From NCBI GenBank assembly GCA_947460975.1, contig CANHGO010000001.1:186001-250000 (forward strand): DNA of 64,000 bases. The letters are read 5' to 3'. Position numbers and translations under genes: made by a program. Below the pieces are notes generated by a model. It had not been told where the DNA came from and searched no databases. It saw only the letters and a program-made list of their open reading frames with translations. Shown in pieces: positions 8,267 to 17,168 of the stretch. Each line of letters starts with the position of its first letter. Within the stretch, counting starts at the first letter, position 1. Source of the stretch: Cytophagaceae bacterium (lineage in GTDB: Bacteria > Bacteroidota > Bacteroidia > Cytophagales > Spirosomataceae).

Positions 8267-10768
8267 TTAGAGGCAATCCACATCTGGTATAATTTGAACT
8301 CCTTTGCATACCGGTGAAGTCTGTATATTGTCCAAAATCAAACGTAAGTTTTCTTTAAATTTGGCAAGAGAAATACCCTTCTCTAATTTAATTAATATCT
8401 CCATCGCATATTGATTTCGAATACGTTCGACCAAAGGTCTCTCCGGGCCTAAAATCCGGCCATGTCCAAAATTTTCTTTTAAAATACTCCCTAATTCAAA
8501 AGCAGCTTTTTCCACGGCCATCGAATCTAAATGCCTGAGCGTTAATTTAATTAATCGAGTAAATGGAGGATAATGATAACCCTCTCGTTCCACAATCTCC
8601 TCAGTATACAGTGACTCATAATCTCCATTTAAAATAAACTGAAATAGTCGATGCGTAGGCTGATTCGTCTGAATATATACTTGGCCTTGCTCTTCCCTCC
8701 GACCAGCCCGACCAGCCACCTGGGTGATTAATTGGAATCCCCGCTCATGGGCTCTAAAATCCGGAAAATTAATGATTCGATCTGCGTCAAAAATCGCCAC
8801 AGTAGATAAACCCTCAAAGTCCAAACCCTTCGCAACCATTTGAGTTCCTACCAAAATATCAATATTTCCCGATTGGATTTCGGCTAACAAGCTATTGAAT
8901 GCCGTTTTAGATCTTGTAGTATCCAAATCCATTCGGCCAATTCGAGCATCCGGAATATGTAGTTGGAGTTCCTCCTCCAATTTTTCAGTCCCGTAACCCA
9001 TGGTTTTAAGGTTTGTACTTCCACAGGCAGCACAACGGGTCAATAAGCCTTCCTTGTATCCACAATAATGGCAACGTAGTTCTTGGTCACGCGCGTGATA
9101 GGTTAAACTAACATCGCATTGGTTACAAGAAGCAATCCAATCACAATCTTGGCATTGAATATAAGGCGAATAACCCCTGCGGTTTTGGAATAATAAACTT
9201 TGCTTTCCCTGATCAAAATTTTCTTGCAAAACAGTGATTAAATCCAAAGAAAATCCACCCTTCATCTGCTTCATGCGGTTGGCATATTTGGTATCAATCA
9301 ACTCCATTTTAGGGAGTTGGGCCGTACCAAAACGTTCTTTAATAACCACCAAACCATATTTGTCTTGTTTGGCTTGATAATAAGATTCCAACGAAGGAGT
9401 CGCAGATCCCAAAAGGACTTTCGCACCTTGTTGGGCAGCGAGCACCATCGCCACATCCCTCGCATGATATCTAGGAGCGGGATCCACTTGTTTAAATGAA
9501 GACTCATGCTCTTCATCCACAATGATTAATCCTAAACGAGAAAAGGGTAAAAATACAGATGATCGAACGCCCACCACAAAAGGGTATTTACCCTCGACAA
9601 TCGACTTCCACACCTCCACACGTTCATTATCTGAAAACTTAGAATGATAGATACCTACTTGGTCCCCAAAAATCTTTTTGAGTCGGAAAACGATTTGGGT
9701 CGTCAGCGCAATTTCAGGTAACAGATATAGCACTTGGTCCCCATTAGACAAGGCTTCCTGAATCAATCGTATATAAATCTCTGTCTTTCCACTTCCCGTG
9801 ATGCCATGCAACAGAACCACATCCTTCTTTTGAAACTGTGTTAAAATCGACTGATACGCCTTTGTCTGAGCTTCATTTAAGTCAAATGAACTAGGGATAA
9901 AATCATCTTCATTGGTTCCAAAACGTGAGACAACGACCTCAAAAATCTCAAAATATCCATTTTTAATGAGTGTTTGAAGAGAGCTTTCTGAAAGTCCCGC
10001 TTGAGAAAAACTTGACTTTTCAAGCCCCTTATGATTTAATTCCGGATCTCGCAAAACCGGAATAAACTTTAAATAATGAAGTAGGACATGTATTTGTTTC
10101 GGTTTTTCCTCGACCAATTTAATGAGTTCGGTGATTTTATCTTGGCTCGTCCATTCAGCACACAATCTAATTTTACGAATGACTTTGGGCGTATACCGAT
10201 CTTTAAGTTCATCAAAAATCAATACGGCCGAATGGCCCACGAGTGATTTAATGATGTGATAAGGGCTTTTTACATCGGCTAGCCGAGCGACCTCATCGTA
10301 ACTGAGTGAGCCCTTTTCGACAACAGACTGATAAACCAATAATTCTTTTTCATTTAAACCTTCCAGGTTTGTAAATTCCGGATGTGCTTGGACTTTTGAT
10401 TGACTGGAAATTTTTAATCCAGCGGGAAGAGCGACTTGAAATACTTCCCCAGGGTAACACATGTAATAATCGGCCACCCATTTGAATAATTTAATTTGAG
10501 ATTCAGTCACTAAAGGCGACTCATCTAAAATTTCCAACATGTATTTTGCTTGGTATTGCTTGGGCGGTTGGTGATGCACGGAAACAATCACAGCCGTCAG
10601 CACTTTTGAACTCCCGAAGGGTACAACAATCCTTAGTCCTAATTGGACTACCTGCGCCCAAATCCTAGGTACTCGATAAGTGAAATACCTAGGGATTGGT
10701 AAAGGAAGAAGTGCGTCAACAAAAACAGTTGATTCTTCACTTTCAAAAAGAGGATTAATTTCACTCAT
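8267..10768 (-). CDS. priA: Primosomal protein N' (replication restart helicase PriA)
   Basis: This 3'-5' superfamily-2 DNA helicase recognises stalled forks and reloads the replicative helicase. The N-terminal fork-binding domain spans about residues 15-110. Walker A GITGSGKT is at 322-329, the DEEH box (VDEEH) at 418-421, and the zinc-binding cysteine block CxxC...CxxC...CxxC...CxxC at roughly 545-600, followed by helicase motifs including QMVAKGLDF and QVAGRAGR. At 833 residues it is full length and intact. It follows gldD by 49 bp on the same strand and may be the last gene of a pyk-acyltransferase-gldD-priA transcript. Confidence 0.97.
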   Translation of the reverse strand: MSEINPLFESEESTVFVDALLPLPIPRYFTYRVPRIWAQVVQLGLRIVVPFGSSKVLTAVIVSVHHQPPKQYQAKYMLEILDESPLVTESQIKLFKWVADYYMCYPGEVFQVALPAGLKISSQSKVQAHPEFTNLEGLNEKELLVYQSVVEKGSLSYDEVARLADVKSPYHIIKSLVGHSAVLIFDELKDRYTPKVIRKIRLCAEWTSQDKITELIKLVEEKPKQIHVLLHYLKFIPVLRDPELNHKGLEKSSFSQAGLSESSLQTLIKNGYFEIFEVVVSRFGTNEDDFIPSSFDLNEAQTKAYQSILTQFQKKDVVLLHGITGSGKTEIYIRLIQEALSNGDQVLYLLPEIALTTQIVFRLKKIFGDQVGIYHSKFSDNERVEVWKSIVEGKYPFVVGVRSSVFLPFSRLGLIIVDEEHESSFKQVDPAPRYHARDVAMVLAAQQGAKVLLGSATPSLESYYQAKQDKYGLVVIKERFGTAQLPKMELIDTKYANRMKQMKGGFSLDLITVLQENFDQGKQSLLFQNRRGYSPYIQCQDCDWIASCNQCDVSLTYHARDQELRCHYCGYKEGLLTRCAACGSTNLKTMGYGTEKLEEELQLHIPDARIGRMDLDTTRSKTAFNSLLAEIQSGNIDILVGTQMVAKGLDFEGLSTVAIFDADRIINFPDFRAHERGFQLITQVAGRAGRREEQGQVYIQTNQPTHRLFQFILNGDYESLYTEEIVEREGYHYPPFTRLIKLTLRHLDSMAVEKAAFELGSILKENFGHGRILGPERPLVERIRNQYAMEILIKLEKGISLAKFKENLRLILDNIQTSPVCKGVQIIPDVDCL

Positions 10769-10817
10769 GCACTACAAAGAAACGGAAAGAATGGGGGAAC
10801 AACAAGCCTAAAAAAGC

Positions 10818-11420
10818 CTATTTCCATTCAAGCGTTTGAATCAAATGAATGGCATCTTGTTTTAAAAAATGGATGATGGGCGCCAAGGAATCATTGGCCG
10901 TAGCCGTTTTCACATATACCGCCCCCCGTAAAAAATGCTTCGTGCTATCCGTGGTATAAAACTGAAATGACGTGGCCACTTCGCCATCCAACTCAATTAA
11001 ACCGGCTTTCCGACCAGACTTAGTCGTCATGACATAATCCTGAATTCCACTGGCCTTTCCTTGGTGTTTGGAGGCAAGCGTATATGCATCTTGAATCAAT
11101 GCTGCTAATTTCTTATTGTTTTGATTCAGCGGTTTGTAGGTCAGCTGGATAAAGGCATCCCAACGCGGATAATAAATATAGAGCCAATGTGGTTCAGCCC
11201 AAGAAACGGAATCCTTTAAAACCTTAGCGTAAGAAGAAACTTCAAAAGTAAATGGATGACCCTTTTCTAAAGCTACATAAGACGCATTGGGAATTTCAAT
11301 CCGATTAAAGCCTTTGGGCCTAGGTGCATCTGCGAATTTATTTTGTTCCTTTTCGTCGCTGCACGAAAGAAGAAATATCAATAAAAGGAACGTGTATTTA
11401 CTGAGGGGCGTCGATACCAT
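10818..11420 (-). CDS. gldD: Gliding-motility lipoprotein GldD
   Basis: GldD is a periplasmic lipoprotein needed for gliding and T9SS function in Flavobacterium. The lipobox LLSC has Cys20. Family features seen are PRPKGFNRIEIPN near the N-terminus, HPFTFEVSSYA, SKHQGKASGI, FQFYTTDSTKHFLRGAVY, and a C-terminal PIIHFLKQDAIHLIQTLEW. The 200-residue length is normal. The start overlaps the end of the acyltransferase gene by 23 bp, suggesting translational coupling. It lies about 2.4 kb from gldN with pyk in between, separated from gldKLMN by a terminator. Confidence 0.9.
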   Translation of the reverse strand: MVSTPLSKYTFLLLIFLLSCSDEKEQNKFADAPRPKGFNRIEIPNASYVALEKGHPFTFEVSSYAKVLKDSVSWAEPHWLYIYYPRWDAFIQLTYKPLNQNNKKLAALIQDAYTLASKHQGKASGIQDYVMTTKSGRKAGLIELDGEVATSFQFYTTDSTKHFLRGAVYVKTATANDSLAPIIHFLKQDAIHLIQTLEWK

Positions 11421-12168
11421 AATGAGCTAAAATAGGATTTTGTATCATCTCAAAAACACGCTCTCGCAGAACAGGTACATCTTCATTCGTCATACCCAAG
11501 GTTTCCACGGGTGGGTGAATTTCCACTTTAATGATTCCAGGTCTTAACAAAAAATTACGGTCGTTTAACAATAAATGATTGTTGAAAAAGCTGATGGGAA
11601 CCACCGGAACCTGTTGCTGTACAGCCATCACAAAAGCACCATCCATCAAAGGCCTGCCCATGATCGGAAATTCATTAGAGACAATTCCGCCTTCAGGGAA
11701 AATAATAATGCTTCTTTTCGCCTGTAAAGCTTTAATCGAGCGACCCAAGGAAGTAGCTCGGCTCATGCGATCCTTTCGATTAACTAAAATATTTAACCTC
11801 GCATACAGATACCCAAAAAGAGGTACTTTTTTGATTTCTGTTTTGCCAATAAATGAAAAGTAATTTTTAATGATCACCACCATTAAGGGAATGTCCAAAT
11901 ACGAGAAATGGTTGGCGCAAAAAACATACACCTTTTTACGATCTGGCTTATAATGATGTTTTACTTGAATTCGCATGCCTGCAAAAAGAAAAAACAACTG
12001 ACCCCAAAACCGGACTATTCGGTGAGTATATCTCCTCCAAGATAATTTTTGAAGAAAGATAAACATCAATGGGTATAAAAGTAAAAAAGTCGAAATGAAC
12101 CAAAATGCAGTCCAAAGGGAATAAATCACTAAAAGCGAATGTTTAAATAGTGATTCCTTTCTTTTCAT
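11398..12168 (-). CDS. 1-acyl-glycerol-3-phosphate acyltransferase (PlsC-like)
   Basis: This membrane enzyme most likely transfers the second acyl chain in phosphatidic acid synthesis. Motif I NHFSYLD (catalytic His87, Asp92) and motif III FPEGG near residue 155 are present, with hydrophobic segments at about 15-40 and 55-65. The 256-residue length fits the family. It might instead acylate another lipid, as several PlsC paralogs do. Starts 30 bp after pyk and overlaps gldD by 23 bp, so all three probably share a transcript. Confidence 0.88.
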   Translation of the reverse strand: MKRKESLFKHSLLVIYSLWTAFWFISTFLLLYPLMFIFLQKLSWRRYTHRIVRFWGQLFFLFAGMRIQVKHHYKPDRKKVYVFCANHFSYLDIPLMVVIIKNYFSFIGKTEIKKVPLFGYLYARLNILVNRKDRMSRATSLGRSIKALQAKRSIIIFPEGGIVSNEFPIMGRPLMDGAFVMAVQQQVPVVPISFFNNHLLLNDRNFLLRPGIIKVEIHPPVETLGMTNEDVPVLRERVFEMIQNPILAHYGIDAPQ

Positions 12169-12198
12169 ATCGAGTCAAATACTTGGATTAAACTCTTA

Positions 12199-13665
12199 TT
12201 ATTCAACAGTGCCTAATTGAACTGTATTGGTTTTTTTTCCTTGATGCGCTGGAATTGACAAAGTAGTGACAAATACATCTCCGGCAGATAATAGCTTCTT
12301 TCCTTTCAGCATATCCACCATAGCAGCAACTGTTTTCTCTACATTGTCTGCAGAAGGATCATAGAAAAACACCTTAACACCCCACAATAAACCCATGGTT
12401 GACATTAACTCTTTGTTCGATGTAAAGACAAACAAATCCGCCTTAGGTCTATGCGCGGAAAGCCTGTAAGCAGTATGCCCAGAATTTGTTATACACAAAA
12501 TAGCCTTTGCCTTAGAATCACGCGCTAATCGGCAAGCTCCGGCAATCAAACGATCCGTCAGGGCAACTTGTTGGCCTGCCAACGAGTGATTTTTGAAATA
12601 AATAGCTGCCTCATCACCTTTGATAATTTCCAATTCATTTTGTTGTTGCTCAACAATCTCATGAATATGCGCCATCGTTTCTACCGCTTTAATCGGATAA
12701 GAACCCGAGGCGGATTCCCCACTTAGCATAGTAGCTGAAGCGCCTTGTAAAACTGCATTCGCCACGTCTGAAGTTTCAGCACGTGTAGGCACAGGATTTG
12801 TAATCATCGATTCCAACATTTGCGTAGCGACAATGACTGGTTTTCCAGCAGCCGTACACTTTTCAACCATCACCTTTTGAAGGTAAGGGACAACAGCTCC
12901 ATCCATTTCCACCCCCAAATCACCACGAGCCACCATAATCGCATCCGTTGCCTCAATAATTTCATCTAAATTATCAATAGCCTCAGGCTTTTCGATTTTG
13001 GCAATAACACGCGTATTTTTTCCGTATGCCTTTATTTTATCTTTAATATCCCAAATATCTGCCGCTTTGCGAACAAATGAGAGGGCAATCCAATCAACGC
13101 CATGATCTAAACCAAAATACAAATCTGCTTCATCCTTGGGCGTCAAACAAGGCAATGAAACCTTGGTCCCAGGAAGATTAATTCCTTTTTTAGATTTTAA
13201 GATACCCCCATAAATTACTTCAGTAACTACCTCTTTTTTGATTGGATCGATTGATATTACTTTAACTTCAAGATTTCCATCATCCATTAATATGCGCTCA
13301 CCCACATTCACATCTAAATACATGGAAGTATAGGTAGTTCCTACTTTTTCAGAAGTTCCTAATAAATTTTCGTCCATGGCAAAAATCAATTGCTTGCCCG
13401 CTTCTAAAACTACACCATTGTTCTCAACTAATTGAGTCCTGATTTTTGGCCCTTGCAAATCTTGCAAAATACTAAGGTTTAAGTCTAGCTCCTCGCTGAT
13501 TTCACGGATCGTCTTTAACCTCTGTAAATGATCCTCATGAGTACCATGAGAAAAATTTAATCGAAATACATTGACACCCGCTTTAGCTAATTGGATTAAT
13601 GATTCTTTGGTTTCGGAGGCAGGACCTACTGTGGCAACAATTTTGGTTTTGCGTTGATACGACAT
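12199..13665 (-). CDS. pyk: Pyruvate kinase
   Basis: This enzyme catalyses the last step of glycolysis, phosphoenolpyruvate + ADP to pyruvate + ATP. The N-terminal TKIVATVGPAS signature, the active-site block IAKIEKPEAIDNLDEI with catalytic Lys (about residue 215), MVARGDLGVE, and KPVIVATQMLESM are all intact. A C-terminal domain follows (about 355-488). Length (488) is normal. It begins 164 bp after gldN, beyond a terminator, and is followed closely by the acyltransferase gene. Confidence 0.97.
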   Translation of the reverse strand: MSYQRKTKIVATVGPASETKESLIQLAKAGVNVFRLNFSHGTHEDHLQRLKTIREISEELDLNLSILQDLQGPKIRTQLVENNGVVLEAGKQLIFAMDENLLGTSEKVGTTYTSMYLDVNVGERILMDDGNLEVKVISIDPIKKEVVTEVIYGGILKSKKGINLPGTKVSLPCLTPKDEADLYFGLDHGVDWIALSFVRKAADIWDIKDKIKAYGKNTRVIAKIEKPEAIDNLDEIIEATDAIMVARGDLGVEMDGAVVPYLQKVMVEKCTAAGKPVIVATQMLESMITNPVPTRAETSDVANAVLQGASATMLSGESASGSYPIKAVETMAHIHEIVEQQQNELEIIKGDEAAIYFKNHSLAGQQVALTDRLIAGACRLARDSKAKAILCITNSGHTAYRLSAHRPKADLFVFTSNKELMSTMGLLWGVKVFFYDPSADNVEKTVAAMVDMLKGKKLLSAGDVFVTTLSIPAHQGKKTNTVQLGTVE

Positions 13666-13783
13666 ATATTTAATCTATACTTATTTGATGGCAATTTACA
13701 TTTAAGTCTTCAAAAAATGAATTTAAACAAGAATTAAACTTGAAATAATCCAAAAAATAATACTTTAACAAGTTTTGATGACA

Positions 13784-13809
13784 TAAAAAAAGGGATGCTG
13801 TGCATCCCC
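13784..13809 (-). terminator. Rho-independent terminator of the gldKLMN operon
   Basis: Read on the minus strand: GGGATGC-ACA-GCATCCC stem-loop followed by a run of T. It lies about 20 bp after the gldN stop and before pyk. Confidence 0.85.
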
Positions 13810-13829
13810 AAATTCAATTTAAATATTTT

Positions 13830-14765
13830 TTAATTTTCCCACATATCGTGTTCCAATTCTAGTAATTTATATTCGAGCAATTGGGACATTAACAAGCCCT
13901 CTTTCTCTCCTTCAAACATATCCGTCAAATATTTATTTTCAGCATTTCCCTTTTTAATGATACGAGCTTGAAACATACGTAAATCAAAAGCATCAGCCAT
14001 GTTTTTATGTTGGGTTTCATTCTCAGAATTGTACCATATACAATCTGGGTTGCTTCTGAATAATTTATAAACATCTTTGTAACGAAAAGATGCCACCGCC
14101 TTATCAAATCCTGCCTTTGTTTTTGACGCAGGAACAATTAACGTTAAGGCTTGAATGTCAAAATACAACCTTGATCTTTTGCGATCAATCACAGCATCTT
14201 CCTTAATTTCGATGATACTAAGTTCTTTTGGAAAATAATAGGCAACCGTTGAAATAGGAGCCTTCGCATCAAAATTGTCTTTAGTAGCTACTTCAGCGGT
14301 TCCTGCAGTTGCTTTTGCACCACCGGCACCCCAACCATCATCACTTCCAGCTCCTCCTTTAGTTTCAGGTTTTTTCGCATCTTTGGCTACTTCTCCTCCA
14401 AATCCAGCTGCACGTTCTGCCTCTGATAATTCTCCATCTCCTGTCGTTTCTTCCATCTTTAAATTTTCGACGAAATTCGCTGCTGATATTTTAACGGTTA
14501 GAGAGTCATTTTTATAAGGTACCAAAACACCGGCTTTCACCCACTCAACTAAATATTTCGATATTTCATTGTTGATAGAAAAAAACGGCTGGTTAATCTT
14601 TTCATTCAAATCCATCCGGCGCCATAAGCGAGCACGGTAATGAACATCTTCTTCATCGATCGGACGAATAGAATTAGGATTTTGAACGCGAGGCTTTTCT
14701 TGACCATAAAGATGCAAGGAACCTAACACAAACAAAACCATTAAAAATTTACCAAATAATTTCAT
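13830..14765 (-). CDS. gldN: Gliding-motility / T9SS periplasmic ring protein GldN (PorN)
   Basis: GldN (PorN) associates with GldK to form the periplasmic ring of the type IX secretion system. It has a signal peptide (about residues 1-21, ending YGQ) and the GldN family core: RPIDEEDVHYRARLWRRMDLNEKINQPFF near residue 35, and DCIWYNSENE, FDLRMFQARIIKKGN and YKLLELEHDMWEN towards the C-terminus. A low-complexity Gly/Ala/Lys-rich insert spans about 105-165. It starts 13 bp after gldM, the last gene of the operon. Confidence 0.93.
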   Translation of the reverse strand: MKLFGKFLMVLFVLGSLHLYGQEKPRVQNPNSIRPIDEEDVHYRARLWRRMDLNEKINQPFFSINNEISKYLVEWVKAGVLVPYKNDSLTVKISAANFVENLKMEETTGDGELSEAERAAGFGGEVAKDAKKPETKGGAGSDDGWGAGGAKATAGTAEVATKDNFDAKAPISTVAYYFPKELSIIEIKEDAVIDRKRSRLYFDIQALTLIVPASKTKAGFDKAVASFRYKDVYKLFRSNPDCIWYNSENETQHKNMADAFDLRMFQARIIKKGNAENKYLTDMFEGEKEGLLMSQLLEYKLLELEHDMWEN

Positions 14766-14778
14766 ACCTATTTCTTTT

Positions 14779-16368
14779 TTAGTTCAAGGGAATGTTTTTT
14801 GCCATAGAGAAAGGAATGGTTTCCACAGCTCCTTTGAAATTTTTCCTTTGTACCCCTTTAATTTCAATATAATAACGATCTCCTGCTTGCGCTTGAGAAG
14901 CTAATTTAGCGATTGAGCCTGAACCAGGCAAAGTCACATCGTCTATTTTCCGCTGTCCCCTCGCTAAAGCCACATAAAGCTCCGACACTCGAAAGTTGGC
15001 ATCCTCAGGGTTTGTCGACTTAAATGATTCGTCCGCAATGGCTCTTGCATCGATACTTCTTAATCCAGTAGCACTTGCTCCACGCTTCTCGTCAAGCTCA
15101 GCTCCATTTCCAAATACCTTCACATCAGGTCTAGGCACTCGGCGAACTCTAAAAGTTTCTTTCCCTAACAAGGTTCCGCTATTAGATACATTTAAAGTAA
15201 TATTTGCCGCCGAAGGAACAATCGTTACTTTACCTCTGTTTTGACCTGCAATTGCTTCGCCACCTTCCGCGCTAAATGAAGGATTCCACAATGCGCCTAA
15301 ACCAGCTGAAACTACACTTAATCGATTTGCACAACCTAAGTAAAGCGCAGGCAACGTAGCCGTTTCAATATTATACGTTGGCTTTAACACAAAATAATCT
15401 TTCGTGATGGATTCTGTTTTGGGTCCAGCTGGACTCATGTAAGAAACCGTAGCCGTATATTGTTTTTTAGACATTCCGTTTCCATCATATCCACCTCCAG
15501 AAGTCTTAAATTTAATTTGACCTCGGCCGTCGACCACCGGAATAGAAGAACCATTATAACTCATTCGAGGCGTAAATCCTGATGAGGTAGCACCGATAAA
15601 TACTTCGGCTTGATATTCCATACCGGCAACAACCGTATTTGCATTGGCAGAAACTTGAGCAAAAACTTTATCAAATTTAATTTCCTTCGCTCCTACTTTA
15701 GCGGCCAATTGGTTTAAGACATCACTTTCATAGCGACGAATTTCAGCTTGTTTTTGACTTAAAGAAGCCAATGCAGCCGGAACTGGTGTTTGAGCAAAAT
15801 TTAATTCAGCAAAATCCTTATTGGACTGATTGCCATCGCGATTGACCGTTGGATCATCTTTAGCATCCAATGCCAAAGCCGGAAACTTAGTCCCCGGATC
15901 GGCCAACTTAGTTAATTCTTGGATATACGAATTAAACAGTGGAACTAATTTATAGCCTTCTCCAGTCTTATTTCCACCCACCATCAATTCAAAAACTTTC
16001 TCTTCTTCTTTTGGATTTTTGATATTACCCGTTTCAGGGTCAATGCCTCCTCCAGCTTCTAATACTTTGCCTTTTAACCCATCTAAATGATTCACTAAAG
16101 CATCTGACAATCTCCTTACATCATTTGCTCTACGCAATACATCGGCATAAGCAGCTGGGTTAGGCAAATCTTTGATTCTTTCGTCGATTCCTTGAACAAC
16201 GCCTTTGTTTTTTGAACTTGCCGACTGGTTAGCAATTTCCAACGAACTATTCAAAAGGCTGAATTTTTGCAATAAAGCATCACTTACCTGTAAAGCTAAC
16301 AAGGCAGTTAATACTAAATACATCATCCCGATCATTTTCTGCCGGGGTGTTTCTTTTAAACTTGCCAT
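14779..16368 (-). CDS. gldM: T9SS motor protein GldM (PorM)
   Basis: GldM pairs with GldL to form the proton-driven motor that powers T9SS secretion and gliding. It has a single N-terminal membrane helix (MMYLVLTALLALQVSDALL, about residues 14-32) and a long periplasmic part of helical then beta-rich domains (D1-D4 in known structures). The 529-residue length is normal. It starts 4 bp after gldL and ends 13 bp before gldN, so the order and spacing match the conserved gldKLMN operon. Confidence 0.95.
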   Translation of the reverse strand: MASLKETPRQKMIGMMYLVLTALLALQVSDALLQKFSLLNSSLEIANQSASSKNKGVVQGIDERIKDLPNPAAYADVLRRANDVRRLSDALVNHLDGLKGKVLEAGGGIDPETGNIKNPKEEEKVFELMVGGNKTGEGYKLVPLFNSYIQELTKLADPGTKFPALALDAKDDPTVNRDGNQSNKDFAELNFAQTPVPAALASLSQKQAEIRRYESDVLNQLAAKVGAKEIKFDKVFAQVSANANTVVAGMEYQAEVFIGATSSGFTPRMSYNGSSIPVVDGRGQIKFKTSGGGYDGNGMSKKQYTATVSYMSPAGPKTESITKDYFVLKPTYNIETATLPALYLGCANRLSVVSAGLGALWNPSFSAEGGEAIAGQNRGKVTIVPSAANITLNVSNSGTLLGKETFRVRRVPRPDVKVFGNGAELDEKRGASATGLRSIDARAIADESFKSTNPEDANFRVSELYVALARGQRKIDDVTLPGSGSIAKLASQAQAGDRYYIEIKGVQRKNFKGAVETIPFSMAKNIPLN

Positions 16369-16372
16369 AAAT

Positions 16373-17131
16373 TTATCCTTTCATAGCGGTTAACATACTA
16401 CCATAAACTTGGTTTAATGATTGAATGTTAGCATTCAATTTAGCCAATTCTGACTTAAAGTTTTCAGCATCTTTTTGGGTAGAAGCCATTTGCTCAACGG
16501 TCGCATTTACATTGCCATAATACCCATTGATCGCTTTCAAATGCTTACTTGCTTCTTGGATTTCTGTTTCATAAACCGCGTTCAATGAAGCTAATTGGTC
16601 TCCCGCCTTCGCATATTGCTTCGCATAATTAGCCGCCTCCGTAGAAGAAATCGAGATAGAACTTAAAGAAGTAGTCGCATCCGCAACAGTCTTATTTAAG
16701 GCTCCCAATGATTGTGATGAGCTATTCAATGAATTAACAAAATCTTGAGTCGCTCCCGTTGCCTTAGAAATCTCTTGCAGGCTATTAGCCGTATCTGTTA
16801 ATCCTTTTAAGCTTTTTGTTAAATTCTCTACCACATCAGCCCCTAAGCCTTGTGAGTTGGCTAAAGCCGACAAGCCCGCTGAAGAAGAACTTTTAGCAGG
16901 AGCACCATCCGCTAATTCCGGATACACTTTCTCCCAATTATATTCTTTGTCCGGCTTAGCTTGCAAATACAATACACCAAATAAAATAAAAATAGCTGCC
17001 TCAGTAAACATACCCACCATTAACATCTCATTCGCACCTGTCCAGTGAACAATTTTAAATAAGGCTCCTACGATAACGACTGCAGCTCCAAAACTAGCCA
17101 CTACATTAATTGACTTTTCTAATCCTTTCAT
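16373..17131 (-). CDS. gldL: T9SS motor protein GldL (PorL)
   Basis: GldL is the inner-membrane stator partner of GldM. Two N-terminal membrane helices cover about residues 10-30 and 36-57. They carry the charged residues expected for proton flow: Lys26/His29 in KIVHWTGANEM and Glu44 in FTEAAIF. A cytoplasmic coiled-coil-rich tail (about 90-250) follows, rich in Ser/Asn/Gln. Length 252 is typical. The gene lies 37 bp after gldK and 4 bp before gldM. Confidence 0.95.
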   Translation of the reverse strand: MKGLEKSINVVASFGAAVVIVGALFKIVHWTGANEMLMVGMFTEAAIFILFGVLYLQAKPDKEYNWEKVYPELADGAPAKSSSSAGLSALANSQGLGADVVENLTKSLKGLTDTANSLQEISKATGATQDFVNSLNSSSQSLGALNKTVADATTSLSSISISSTEAANYAKQYAKAGDQLASLNAVYETEIQEASKHLKAINGYYGNVNATVEQMASTQKDAENFKSELAKLNANIQSLNQVYGSMLTAMKG

Positions 17132-17168
17132 TTGATCAATTTATTTTTTTGAGTTTTCAATCATTAAA

